A stretch of DNA of 64,000 nt. It comes from Tubulanus polymorphus (taxonomy: Eukaryota; Nemertea; Palaeonemertea; Tubulaniformes; Tubulanidae). The notes below the pieces were generated by a model that saw nothing but the letters and a program-made list of their open reading frames with translations, did not search any database and had not been told where the DNA came from. Positions 47,376 through 60,136 of the stretch are shown here, one piece after another. Positions within the stretch are counted from its first letter, which is position 1. Every line of letters begins with the position of its first letter. Both the position numbers and the translations under genes were made by a program. The DNA is taken from positions 2,609,001 to 2,673,000 of the forward strand of contig NC_134025.1 of assembly GCF_964204645.1 (NCBI RefSeq), in the 5' to 3' direction.

Positions 47376-49105
47376 AGCAAATGTGATATAATAATGCGTG
47401 AACTGTGTTGTTGTTTTTGCCTCAGACTCTTGACAGTTCCTGTCAGTTTCGGGGATTTGCCTAAATCCCATCAGAGAGTGACAGATTTTTATTTTAGTTT
47501 ACTCTGATACTGTTATCATCTAATAGGAATTGTCGGTTTTGAAGGAATCCATGTGCGACTACCTGAGAACGCAAGAGCGTTTACAAATTTTCCGAAAAAC
47601 CGAATGAAGAAGGCAGAGGACAGGGAGTACCGAACAATAATACGAACGAAAAGGCATCAAAATATTCTCCATTCCTTCAATGACACATTCTTAAAGTAGC
47701 CTTCCATTGGATACATTATTTCAATTATAGCATATAATCTGTTCTAGAGAATGACAACACTAATTAGTTACCGAAAAGTGCGTAAATAGTATTTTTGTAG
47801 GTTAATTGTGGAATTCAATACGAGGACACATTTCATCGTCCATAATTTCATTACCTTATGTCAATACATATATGCACACACTGGTAAATAGAAATATCAT
47901 GCCGGCCATGTTCACAAGTCGTGACATCTTAGTTTCTTTCATACGTTAAAAAAAATCCCATCTAGTTGTTTAAGCGAACAAAAAAACTTGGTAAATGAAT
48001 ACGAAAAACGGATGATTGACATCTCGGGACAATCATCAATGGCATCCGTTATCAAAAACAGATGATTGTTCATTTATACCAACGAGAAATGATAATAGCT
48101 ATAGATTGCAAATTGAATATCATTGTCATTTAGATGATGTTACGCAAACATAATGATTACATCTTTATTTATCTTGATAATTTTCTTTTTTCATGGATGC
48201 ATAAAGTATATTAAAGAGAGGAAAGGACATGGGGCAAACCAAACAAACTTTTTATTCTATCCAAATTATTTTGTATGAAAATTGCCGGCTCTCTTAGATG
48301 AAATAGACTCAGTTAAGAAGCACTTTATGCTCTGTATCGTTTTATATTTTAATCCTATTACTTATCCTGTTTTATGTAAAGCGTTACGAGTCTGTATAAT
48401 GAGAATAATAAACACTATCATGTTATCTCACGCTGCGTGGGACGTTGTAGTTGCTGGGAGAATTAGATTAAATACCGGTACAATTTCAAACGGATTTTTG
48501 GGAATTATGATATATAACTGATAAACAGTCGACAGGCACATCATCCTGTAATGACTATTTCTAGACATTAGAAAGAAAATATACCGTGTTAGTGAATTTT
48601 ATTTTCTATCGGTCTCTCTGACACATCGCGGACTCTAATAGTCCATGGCCACATCACCTTGTAAGACTCGATATCAACTTCTACACGACTAACATACACG
48701 ATTCACACGTAGGTCCGATTTCTGATATCATAACGATGCCATCTTAGGATCTGTTTTAACTTTATCGCAGGGTGATGAGGAAGCAACTGAATAATGGAGA
48801 TAGACGGTAAACAAAATGAAAAAAGTAGGCGTTTGGTGACTTAATGATTCGTTGTAGGAAATATGTAGTACTTCTTAGTATTTCAATCATAAAAGCGTTA
48901 GATGTAAAATATATAGCATCATTTTCAGAGATAATTATGATGGAGACAACAGTTCGCTGTAATTATGGTAATTTTGAGCTATTACTACGTAAACAATGTC
49001 AATTGATCTTGTTTTTTTAGTGGAGATGCTGCTGAACAAATAACTGTTACTGCTTTTGGATTATGATGAAATAATTCTATCTATCCCTAATTACTCCCTG
49101 GCACT
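47376..49105. other. Intergenic, nothing recognised
   Basis: About 1.7 kb of AT-rich DNA between KCTD3 and the vWA gene. A frame at 48282-48521 has no family resemblance and no splice support. Probably contains distal regulatory sequence of the vWA gene, but nothing specific was seen. Confidence 0.4.
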
Positions 49106-49116
49106 TATATAAATAG
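49106..49116 (+). promoter_or_regulatory. TATA box of the vWA gene
   Basis: TATATAAATAG, a full consensus TATA box, 64-74 nt upstream of the start codon. It predicts transcription start near 49137 and a leader of about 40 nt. The other genes here lack a visible TATA box, suggesting regulated, tissue-specific expression of this one. Confidence 0.75.
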
Positions 49117-49179
49117 CCGCATCACGCTCTTCCATTCATTGCCAAAATCGGAGAGCCGCGACTGCAGCACGGTCTGAAG

Positions 49180-52150
49180 ATGGGTTACCTGAAACTGGTT
49201 TCGTTGTTTGTACTCGTTGTCCAAGCTGTAAGTAATCTTTAGATTTGTTTGTCTGATATTGTCTGAAATCAATAGAATCTTGATAGAAATTAAAGACACA
49301 TCAAAAAAAAATATATGTCATCAATGATTTATCCATAAAACTAGAATTGCTGTTTTATTCTTGTTTAAACGGTTTTTTATTCCACCATGAATTCATCATC
49401 AGTGAATATAGATTCAGATAGAAATTAATTATTTTTTCTATTTTCCGAACGCTATTCTATAAAAGAGAACAACAAAACATTGACCGAATGCATTATATGT
49501 CATCTCACGTGTAACAAAAAATTGATGTCATTTTTATTGTAGATATCATGGACGGACGCAAAAGGTAAAATAGAAAGGAGCCATGAAATGATAACATTGA
49601 CAATGAAAATAAAGGAAATATAAAACATGAATCTGTTCAATTTGAAAAATCGTATACCAAATTATCATTGTATTAAATCATTTATTGTATTATTATCATT
49701 AAGCGTGTGGAATCGCTGATATAGTTCTGATCCTGGACGAGTCAACCAGTATCAGAAGCGAATCTTACAATCAACAACTAGTATTTGTCCGCAAGATGGT
49801 CGAAAGTTTGAACATTGCACCTGGTCAATCGCAACTCGGAATCCTGTCGTTTGCTTCGCACGCCAAAACCCGCTTCAATCTGAATAGATACACGAATAAG
49901 GCCGACTTGCTTAAAGAAGTGAAAACATTCAAGCAGATGACAGGAGACACTCATACGTGGGAAGCGCTTGAACTCGCGAGAAAAACCACCTTCAAGCCAA
50001 AAAACGGCGCCAGACCAGACAAGGTTCCTCAAATAGCGTTCGTGATTACGGATGGTAACTCACAGCAACCGGACGATACTGCCAAACAAGCCAAACTCAC
50101 CCGAGCTGCTGGAATCGACATATATGCCATCGGTGTCGGGGGAGGTATCAGCGACAAAGAATTACTGAATATCGCTGGAACGAGAGAAAAAGTGCTTTTG
50201 GTCGACGATTATGATCATTTAGTCGAAGCGCAACACCGTATACTCGATAGATTTTGTGCGGGTAAGAAATCATATTTCTATATTCTAATAATTACTACAT
50301 GCAGAATAAACTGCACTTGCTCATGAGTATGATATTCTATTGCTTTTTATTTCATTTTCAGATCAACCAAATGACCAGGGTATGTATGTCACAGTAACCA
50401 TTACTAATCATCCACACCACGCATATTTTCATTTTTCTGTTTTACGTATATATAACCAATATATACTACACATTTCGTTTTAAGGTTTATGCGCAAAAGC
50501 TGATGTCGCTTTCGTGATGGACACACCAAATGCTCGGCAAGTAGATTTAGCGGGAGCCAACGAGTTCATGAGAGTAATTACAAAAGAATTAGAAATCGGT
50601 GACAGGGTGAAGGTTGCATCCGTGCCGACCGAATGCGTCGAACTAGCGAAATTCAAACTCAACGCTCACGATACTAAAGAGAAAGTGCTCGATGCATTAC
50701 AGGTAGGTAATTCTCATCCATAAACGTCGACCACATCGGATTCAGAAAATTTTGAAATTTGATGAATGAAAATTAACGATTCGCTGTGAAAAATCTATGA
50801 AATGCCAATTTCCAGGGTGATTTGTGTAAGTGCGAGAGAGATGAGGTATACAGGCCAAAACCCTTTGTCATATTCATGTAAATAAAATCAAACTAACCAA
50901 AATATATGTATGTATGCAGGCAAACTAACCTACTAAACCGTAGTTAATTATCTTGCTTATCACACATTATTACTAACACTTTTGACTTGTAACCAGAAAC
51001 TTATGAGGGCAGTTTTTATTACAAAAAGGGAAATCATCGATATCAAATAAGCTCATCTTTTAAGCAAAATTAAGACTATTATTATATGAGATTATTATTT
51101 GAGAAAGAACATATATTCTATGCTCGAACCTATGACATTCTCGTGGAACCCAGTGCGCTATGCGCACAACCGATATGTTGTGGAATACCAGAAATACATA
51201 AAAAGGATGTATTTTTGGTAACATTTATAGGAGTTAATACTCTGTTCAGGAGTCCGTTATCTATGGTGGCCGATTCGGGCCATACTTAAAAATTTTTCTG
51301 TACGGCGAAAGTAACGATAAAAAAATTCATCACTCAGCCACCATTCAGAATCAGCCACCATAGTTATCCAGTCATTTTCGGATTATGAATTTAAAGTAAT
51401 CCACGGGTCCGTTGGTTTAATTACTTACTGTAGTGACAAATGAGATGCCTTGGTAAGACATTGTAGAAATATAATTTTGTCTATAGCGCTTCAATTAATA
51501 TATCTATACCGATATGATCATAGTTCAAAAACATATTTTTTTGGTATATTAACTGAAATTACGCTTTCTCTATTCTACATCCCGCTATATAATGGATTTC
51601 CTGAAGAAATTCGATAACAATATAAAAACGAATTTTCTTCGAATTATGTAGTTGCACAAGAAATCGAAATCTGGTTTGACTTCACTTCTGTCGATGGCTC
51701 GCTCTGAAACTTTCACATCTGCAAACGGTGGCCGATCTGACGCTAAAAAGGTGATCGTTCTGGTGACAGATGGTAAACCGGGACATGTATCTGAACTTCA
51801 AGCTGAAAGCGAGAAACTGAAATCTGACAACTTTGAAGTGTTTGTTTTGGGAGTTGGTGACGCCGTAGATGCGAATGCGCTGAAGAAAGTAGCTACCAGT
51901 GAGAATCATTACATCGCTGTTTCTGATTACGAATCACTTCGCAAGAAAAAAGATGACGTTGTTGCCGGAGTTTGTAAACATCCCGCCGCCAAAAAGGTAT
52001 ATATCTGACAACCATAAGAACACTGTGAAACTTGAATAAATATATCATACATTATAGATGATCAATGATAATCCGATATCTTTCCAGACCAAGAGAACTC
52101 TAGAAAGCATCATTGAAGAACTAAGCATGTTGGAAGAAGCATCTGGATAG
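49180..52150 (+). CDS. Secreted protein with two von Willebrand A domains
   Basis: Seven exons: 49180-49227, 49543-49564, 49704-50261, 50362-50379, 50485-50702, 51652-51996, 52088-52150; 423 aa. The start MGYLKLVSLFVLVVQA is a signal peptide. Domain 1 (about 25-205) has an intact MIDAS DESTS (35-39) and FVITDGNSQQPDD, typical of matrilin/collagen-type vWA folds. Domain 2 starts CAKADVAFVMDTPNA (about 218-232) and keeps IVLVTDGKPG and VFVLGVGDAVDANALKKV, but its MIDAS reads DTPNA, so metal binding is probably lost. The last exon is a short heptad-like helix (TLESIIEELSMLEEASG), reminiscent of the matrilin coiled coil. Exons of 22 and 18 nt flank domain 1. A role in extracellular matrix or biomineral matrix is inference. 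Poly(A) signal at 52337-52342. Confidence 0.87.
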
Positions 52151-52342
52151 ACAATTTTAAAATTACACACTATAAGATTGTGAGCTAACCCGAGTAAATG
52201 TTTCAATTTGATTGATTGTAAAGTAGTCTGGTTGTCAAAACATGTTTTAAGAGATAATGTTGTATATTCAATTTAAATAACTTATAGCTGTTTTATAATC
52301 AGATGCCGTGTTATGAGAGTGCTTTTAGTCAATGTAAATAAA

Positions 52343-54899
52343 TTGCCCGCGCCGCTGCCTCCGATTCATTGCCGTTCCAGACTGCTTCGCGCTTTTTTCG
52401 TCTCAATACAACAATAATCAATCCTCGATATGAATTGAACTTTCTGTGTTTTCTCTTTTTTCAACTATTGTTTCATCTATCGGTTTATTCAAACATCGAA
52501 ATTTCAATGGGATATGTGACTTCTGTACGACTTCAGTGGCCCATGGCATCTGACCCTTTATCCCCGAGCTTCATGGAACTCGTTTATGTGAAAAATGGAC
52601 GAATTATTGACGAAAGGATTAACAATGATAATACGGTGTCTGCAGTGTGTGGAAGTCTATCCCATCGAACGAAAAATGTTGTGAGAAATTGAGTTTCATT
52701 ACAAGACGATATTATTCAACATTTCAACTACTAGATCTCTCTGCAGGGATTTTGTCCACGAATTGTTACTGTTTTCATTTTATTTTGTGTCGGCCGATTT
52801 CATCAATTTTTCCAAAGGATTATTCCCAGAAACCCATAGCGAACACCCACAGAAGAGGACCGTTCCTGCGTGGGAGCCTGCTGTGTGCTGCAGCACAAAC
52901 ATAAAAATGTACTAATTCAACTTATGGCACTATATTTATGGTGTCATCAGAATGATAAATCTTCTAACTTTATATCAATTTCATCACTTAATGCCTTTTT
53001 GATAGGCCAACCTAATGTTGTGATGACAGCGTGGTAAATTATTACAACGAACTGCAGTGTGTAGTATAGATCTGACGGCACCGGGTACCAGCAGCACGAT
53101 GATTTATGTTGGGGTACATGAACTTGAATGATGGTCAGACTATCTTTCGCGAGTTTAAGATGCTTCCGAACAGTCTGGACAAAACTAAATCTTCCTTGGC
53201 CCAGACCCACTAAACACTAGGCCCACACGCGGCTAGTCAATTGCGACAATTGGTATAGTATTTCAAAGGCAAAATTGCAGAACTTGACTACTTTCACCTT
53301 GGTGCGGCGCTGGCACCAGCCTGAACGATTTTAGATATACCCGGTACCACAGGGGCTCGTATCAGAGTTGTAGGTAATGTAAAAACGATAATCTGTTAAT
53401 CCAATGTATATAGTATAATATTCTATATAGAATATTATAGAATATTATACTATATACATTGGATTAACAGATTATCGTTTTTACATTACCTACAACTCTG
53501 ATACGAGCCCCTGTGCCCGGTACCGGTATTTATTAAAGATCAAAAAGTTAGTTCACAAGGATTTTACATGGAAATACCATCGGTGCTTTCTGTCACCGGG
53601 TATTATCTTTCGTTGCATTTTCTTCGTTTCTTTTCGTTAAGCCGCCGCCGTTCTATGGTATAGGCTAATGTGTGTGGAATGTGGGATTCGAACTTACTGA
53701 TATTGAAAGCAGTATTCAACCCCTCCCTAAATGATTGCAATAAATACTCACCCTTGCTAGATAAAATCAAATTTACTTTATTGAAAGTGGTAACTTTTCT
53801 GGATAAACAGCTTGAATTATCCGAACGAATGACTGAAGATCTTTGTATAAACCTATTTCATTTTTTTTAATAAGATTCTGGGTATCTGTACCCGGACATT
53901 AAACTGTTGGTAAGTAAGCTTTCATTTGAATTTTATGCAGATTCTTTTTGCACCGAAATTTTTTTTTCGCGTTTCTTATTCTGTTCTGTTCTGAATCTGG
54001 GGATTTCTGAGCCTGGGCTGACGCGACGACACTGAGTCCGAGAGTGAGACAGTTATTATTAGCGAATTACAGGAGCCAGGCATATCGAAGGTCTAATGTC
54101 TGTAGCTGCGTTATAGGAGTATGGCGGGAAAATATAGTTTGGTTTGTCTAAAAAAATAATTAAAGAATTCAGGACAGAGCTTTTGAAAGCATTTTCAAAA
54201 AAAATCCACAAATCAGAAAACCTAAACTTAACCCCCCCCCCCCCCCCCATATGGACTGAATGGTGATTTCAGATATTTTTTCCATTACAAGATTTATTAC
54301 CCAAAAACTCTCCCTTGTGATGACTTAGTCTTAGATCTGTCCTTTGATGGCTAGGATAGTAGAAAGGTAGTCTAGTACCTAGCTAACAACGACTGGTATT
54401 CAGACTAGTAGAAAGGGTAATAAACATTATTGCATTCGAGAACTCAGATAATCAATAACAATTCATTAATCATTCTTGTAGGACAAATTAATTTTGCATG
54501 TAGGCCTTAAGATTTTCGGTGGGGATAGAATAATCACAACAATCGACCTCCTCTCTCTTTTCCTCCAAATGGAGCTCATTAACATTGATAAAATATGAGA
54601 CACATTAGTGATTGAGGGTCTCGGCTGACAACAGATGCTCACTGAAAACATCACAATATAACATCGTAACAGAAGGATTTATAATCAGTGGTAGCCACGC
54701 GTGCCCTGCAGAGCATAAAGACCTGAGTATAATAGCCACATTATCAATTGAGGATAAATACATTTTTCAGACTCACTGAATTAAATTATTGTACAGTTGT
54801 AAAGGGATTATTAGGCTATATGCTTCATTAACTAATAGAAAGTTGCCGGCTTATTTAGGTTATACCCCGATATATGATTTTCATTGCTTCGATTTTTCA
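52343..54899. other. Intergenic region upstream of the zinc-finger gene
   Basis: No supported coding exon. It contains the perfect palindrome at 53348-53515 and a 17-base C run (54232-54248). The GC-richer patch around 53998-54050 could include an untranslated first exon of the downstream gene, whose first coding exon starts after an acceptor at 54899-54900. Frames at 52369-52692 (+) and 52947-53210 (-) resemble no family I know. Confidence 0.4.
53340..53523. mobile_element. Perfect 80-bp palindrome with 8-bp target duplication
   Basis: Arms 53348-53427 and 53436-53515 are exact reverse complements over 80 bp, separated by 8 nt. The outer ends CACAGGGGCTCG/CGAGCCCCTGTG abut identical direct repeats CCCGGTAC (53340-53347 and 53516-53523). 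An 8-bp duplication plus CAGGGG-like tips suggests a hAT-superfamily foldback MITE. Identity of the arms implies recent insertion or arm correction. Confidence 0.85.
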
Positions 54900-54903
54900 G
54901 GAT

Positions 54904-54973
54904 ATGTCAAACTGGTGTAGTAGTGATAATAACAAAATGTCTGGTCGAATTTTAACGCATCAAGGTATAAGAG

Positions 54974-55004
<31 letters not shown>

Positions 55005-58000
55005 TGCTTCCAGATACAATAGAATGATGGTTAATAGCACAAGTAATGTTACTACTCCTCATCAGGGACAAGGTTACCGGTCAAATCGTCCGTGGCAACA
55101 AGGAGTCACCACTAGCACTACTGGACTGCGACCCCTTCTCGACGATCCCGGACCTCGACCCGGAGGGATTGCGAATCAAACCAATCGCTTCGAAAATATG
55201 AGTGCGAGGAATCTATCGAATGAGGATTATTGGAACAGCGACGGTAAACAAGACTACAGACCGAAACCTGCATTGTTAGCCACGCCGCAACAACCCGGCA
55301 CGCACGCTCAATCTATTCAAACAACCGATAGACAGTCCAAACATTTTCAAAGTTTTGGGGAAAAAAATGTCTACCGACCCGAGTCGCCTACGAAAGAGTA
55401 TCCGGGAGATGCGAAAATTGTCGCGGAGAAGGTAAGATATATCGTGTGCGTTAAAATGAAATTTTAATTTCACCTCATTTTTTGAGTGACTTGGTAAATT
55501 TCACTTACAAACTCGTTTACCAGGGGTGTTTAATTCTTCAACTATTTTATGGATTTATTATCTTTGTGACTGTAGTCTACTGTAGATGGAATCGCGTTCA
55601 TTGATGACTGATACGTGGTGATCACAGATGTTTAGATACATTGCGCATCGATGATTATTGCACCATCTGTGTTGATGTGTTGTCTCTAAAATCTGTTCCT
55701 TATGATAATTTCTGAATGCATACAAACAGAAATGGTATAGACGTTGACACTGTTTTCAATGACTTTTAGACGTTAACTTATTTTCTGATTCGATTTGATT
55801 CTATTTTTCAGGCGAATGATTTACCGTTCTTCTGCAAGGTAGGTGTTTTCTACGAATTGTTTTTCTCTTTAATAAAATGTTATAAACTCGGGCCCTTCAC
55901 TTCTTAAGTAAGATGGTAGAACATGCTCATTCCCAGATTCACAAAAATGACTCTTTATCTCGGGATTTCTTGCATCTAGATTATATCTACCTTTTGACAC
56001 CACGATTTTCTGGAAACTGATATTAATCTCAATATTTCAGAGTTAGTATATATTCATATATTCAATTTCAATCAAAACAGTTTAAGATACCCATGCAATG
56101 ACCTTAGAAAAAATATATATTCAACTCTTATCTAAATATGTATGTATCTAGTGTGTACCATATCTGCTACATAATCCTTGTTCGTGTATCTATTTGTCTT
56201 ATCTGTATCTTAGCGATCGTCTGTTAAGCTAAGCTCAGGCTCGGAAGGAGTCTTTTCGACATGAGTTCACTTACGATCGCGACGGATTGATCGCAGTTCG
56301 ATCGTAAGGCAAATCGCGAGGATAGAACAAGTTCTATTTTCTATGACCCGATCAGATCTTCGTAGCCAATCAGCGACTATTTTGCTTCAAATAACTTAAA
56401 GACTCTCGGCGATGATCGAATCGTAATCGACTGAGGTGGTCTTACGATTGTGAGACAAATGAATCAGCTGTCACGTGTTTACTGCCTCTGGTTCTTACGT
56501 CGATTTAATCGTTTTGTAAGTCGACCTGGGCTTAGCTTCAATCCTGTCCCTTCCTTAGTAACATCTACATTCATTTCTAAAATTACTCTGTATCATTGTC
56601 ATGATATTTTTGTTTCTCTGATAATGAAGTTTAGTTTACATTTTTGTGACGCATATCTTTTTTATCGATTGATCAGTGCATGAAGTTTATCATACTGTAA
56701 TTCAATATGTCTTTCATATTTCTAGGCTTGTAACATTAATTGCCACAATTATCATCAGTACGCGAATCACTGTCAAGGCAAACACCATCGAATGCTGTAC
56801 GATCAGTTAATCGCACAAAAGGTATTACTTCACTATCTTTACCATCAAAAATCAATGTATATTTGTAACTGTTAAAACATAGATTATGCTAATCCACAAG
56901 ATGGAATGCATAGAAATTTTAGGCTTGGTCCGCTCCTGAAATTTCTGAGATGCCCCAAAAATGTTGATCAAAATGAAGTGAAATATTAAAATGTGAAGTG
57001 AAAATTAAAAAAGTTAATTCATGCGGAATAAATCCATAAGGATCAGAATGTTAAGGATTCATTTATAAATCTTTTTTTTCAAATTCTATTTCAGATTGCA
57101 AACGAAAGTGAAAGACAAGCAGGTATGTATATTTTATATTACAATTCTAGGCACTGTTAATACGAGCTGAATGTGTATGGGCCAGCTGTTCATTTAATCA
57201 ATCAAATTACATTGTACGTGTTGCTAAGTTAAAAAAATGTTTATAATCAAACTCTATTTTACCGTCACAAAAAAACAACAAAAATGTATTATTATAAATT
57301 AATGTTTTGAACGGTCTACTGGTAACAGCTGAGGTGTGATTGACGTAATACCTAGCAGCAGCCGCAGCAGCAGCAGCAGTAGTCAATTTGAACGAATAAA
57401 GGACCTGTTGGAATCCAGATGTGAGAAGCAGCGACACATGTGTGTGAGTCCATGTATAATTTGGCGCTAATACGGAGACAGTTGGTGAATCCTTGGGGTT
57501 CCAATTATGGTTTTGAAAATGCCTGGATCGGATTTTCAAATAAGAATCTGTTTGAAATTATTTGTCCTATCGAATTGCAGTAAAACCATGTTATTTGGTC
57601 AGGACATCCATCAGTATTATCAGACTAACAACAAGAGATGTGGACAGTTCCAACTATCTTCAACGGGATGAAAGAAGGCAACTTAAGCGGAAGAAGATGA
57701 AATGCTTTTTCAATAGCTATTTTTGTAGTGATATTATAGGCTGTTCTGGTGGTCATCGTAAACAGTGAATTATTCTTGACGTGAAGAGATGTTCATGGAA
57801 AGATCCAGTTGAAAATTGTACTCAACTTCGCTAATGCTAAATCAGTATAATTATCAACTTTATACTCAACAGTCAATAGGTGTCATATATCCTGTCGGTT
57901 TCGTACTCCAAGATCTCAAGTATCATTCATACATATGTTTCATGATGAAATTTATATCTAGAGTGTCATCGATGTGAGATGACCTTTCACAGGAGTCGTC

Positions 58001-60104
58001 GAACTGCAATCGTTGATCGTTGTGACATAGATTTGGTAGAGTGAATGCTACAATGAAATTGAATTTAATGCATCTGATGGTTTTCACCTACCGGTTGTTT
58101 CCTTGTCGTAGTTGATGCAAGTCTAGTCTTTGAATGAGAGCGAATTTATGGATTTCTGTCTTCAAGAAGTGAAATTCTGGGATTTTATTTTCAAAATTTT
58201 TTCTCTTCGTCTATTGACTTGCTTGAGCGCCACTCGGGGTTTATGAGTAGGTTCAAGGTTTCTTTTTTTCTGATGAAAAGAGAGTCATCAACGCGTGGAA
58301 ACTTCAATCTAGTAACTCTGCTGCCACCGGGATCAAACTGACTCGGCCACTAAAGCTCACCTCTTCAATGTTCGGCCCTAAAATGAGAAATAAGTCTCTT
58401 AAACGTGTCGGGGAATTAAGAGGTTTATCTTCAGCAATCAGGTCAACTTCAGAGATGAAATTAGGTCAACTTCAGAGATGAAATTAGGTCAACTTCAGAG
58501 ATGAAATTAGGTCAACTTCAGAGATGAAATTAGGTCAACTTCAGAGATGAAATTAGATCAACTAGAAGACTGTTTCATATTGTACTGTACAGTTTTTGCG
58601 GAGGCTTCATAGTTGAATTGGTACTAATTGGCTTTTGGAAATTGAATACATTTATTTAATTGAACGATTAATATTTACTTTACTTTCAGGACAGCTTATT
58701 TCATGTTACTTATGTTAAGTTGCACGGTGTTATGCTTTACGACACAGAAATCTTTTTCCAGATTGCTTTCTAACTATTTTAGGGATTGATTTTAGATTGA
58801 TATGATATTATTAGTTTTTTCGCATATATTTATACTGAAGATATGTGTATCATTTAGTTGATTCAAAATACGGCGATGTAAAAAGAGTGGAAAAATCGTT
58901 GCCGCCTTCTCGTATTGAGAATCAAAATGAATCGTCATCCGCAAGATTTTCTCATCCTCCGGCAACGGAATCTGTTCGGTAATTATAAAGAAGTTAATTT
59001 TGGCCTGATTTCTGTTGGCGTAATTTCCCGGTATCTGAATTGTTGTGGACTACGTTTATTTCTAGGATAACGCCACGTCCAACATATACAAATAGCAGTA
59101 CACTAGATCGTGGTCATTCGAAGGATCCTGAACCGAAAAAGGTCTCGATGCATGATTGTCAGTTTGGTAGTAGCACTGCTAGTACACAAAAACAACATAT
59201 TGAATTTCCTTTTCAAATTGCAGGAAACGCAACCTGAAAAAAGAAATGACCCCGAAAAATCTCAATTGAGCGATGAAGTAAGCACCAAATCTGGGTTGAT
59301 CAGGATAAGGTGTTATATTCGTTGCAGAGTTAGTCGTTGGATGTGGTCTGTCAATATTCATGTTCTCATCATCTCTTGTAGGACTTATTGCAGAAACTTA
59401 TTCAGCAGTTTATCTTGTATAAATCGCAGAAAATGACGCCCAGTTCGAACAAACAAAAGAAAAAAGATAAACAACTTAAACTTCTGAAATTGATGCAGGG
59501 TTTGATCGCGATGTTGAGTCAGGAGATGCAAGTACGGCCGGAAGTGGTACAAATGTCCGAAGCGCTTGATATTGCTCAGGAGTCCTCCGGGGAAGAAGAT
59601 AATGACGACCATAATGGTATTCTATCATCTTTAAGCATACAAGAATTCGATTTTTGTACATTTGCTTCTTTCTGCAGACGATGATTTCAGCTTTCGCTGT
59701 TATTGTCATCATCTTTTCTTGACATTCACAAATTACTACCATTACCATTTCTAGAATCGAGTAAAGTTTCTACGAACGCGTCGGCAATGGTTAATTCTCA
59801 GACAGCCTCGGCAGCAGATAGAATTCCGACTGTTTTTTCAAATCCATCACAGATGATGACACCGCAGAACAACGATTTATTGTCTAAGATACTTCTTCAC
59901 CAGAGTCAACAACCTTCACAGCGGCAACAACAAGCGCTGGGAGGATTGCTATTGGGAAGTGGTTTAAATCTACCCCCCGTCAGTCAGATGAATCAAGTGG
60001 CCAGTGTGTTAGGTGGACTTTTGAATATACCTTCAATTCTACCGGCTGCAAATGCTTTACTGAATTCTGTACCTATTGAACAACAGATATTAGCATTACA
60101 ACAA

Positions 60105-60136
<32 letters not shown>

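Noticed and set aside
52369-52692. 107-codon plus-strand open frame
   Set aside because: No family resemblance, no splice or promoter support, and its composition is like the surrounding intergenic DNA.
52947-53210. 87-codon minus-strand open frame, possibly a transposon relic
   Set aside because: No motif of a transposase or reverse transcriptase could be recognised.
53676-53700. Reverse-complement B-box-like GGGATTCGAAC
   Set aside because: No paired T-stem and no A-box at the right distance on the minus strand; chance match.
54232-54248. Run of 17 C residues
   Set aside because: Simple homopolymer; no paired G-tract or other sign of function, and the length may be a sequencing artefact.
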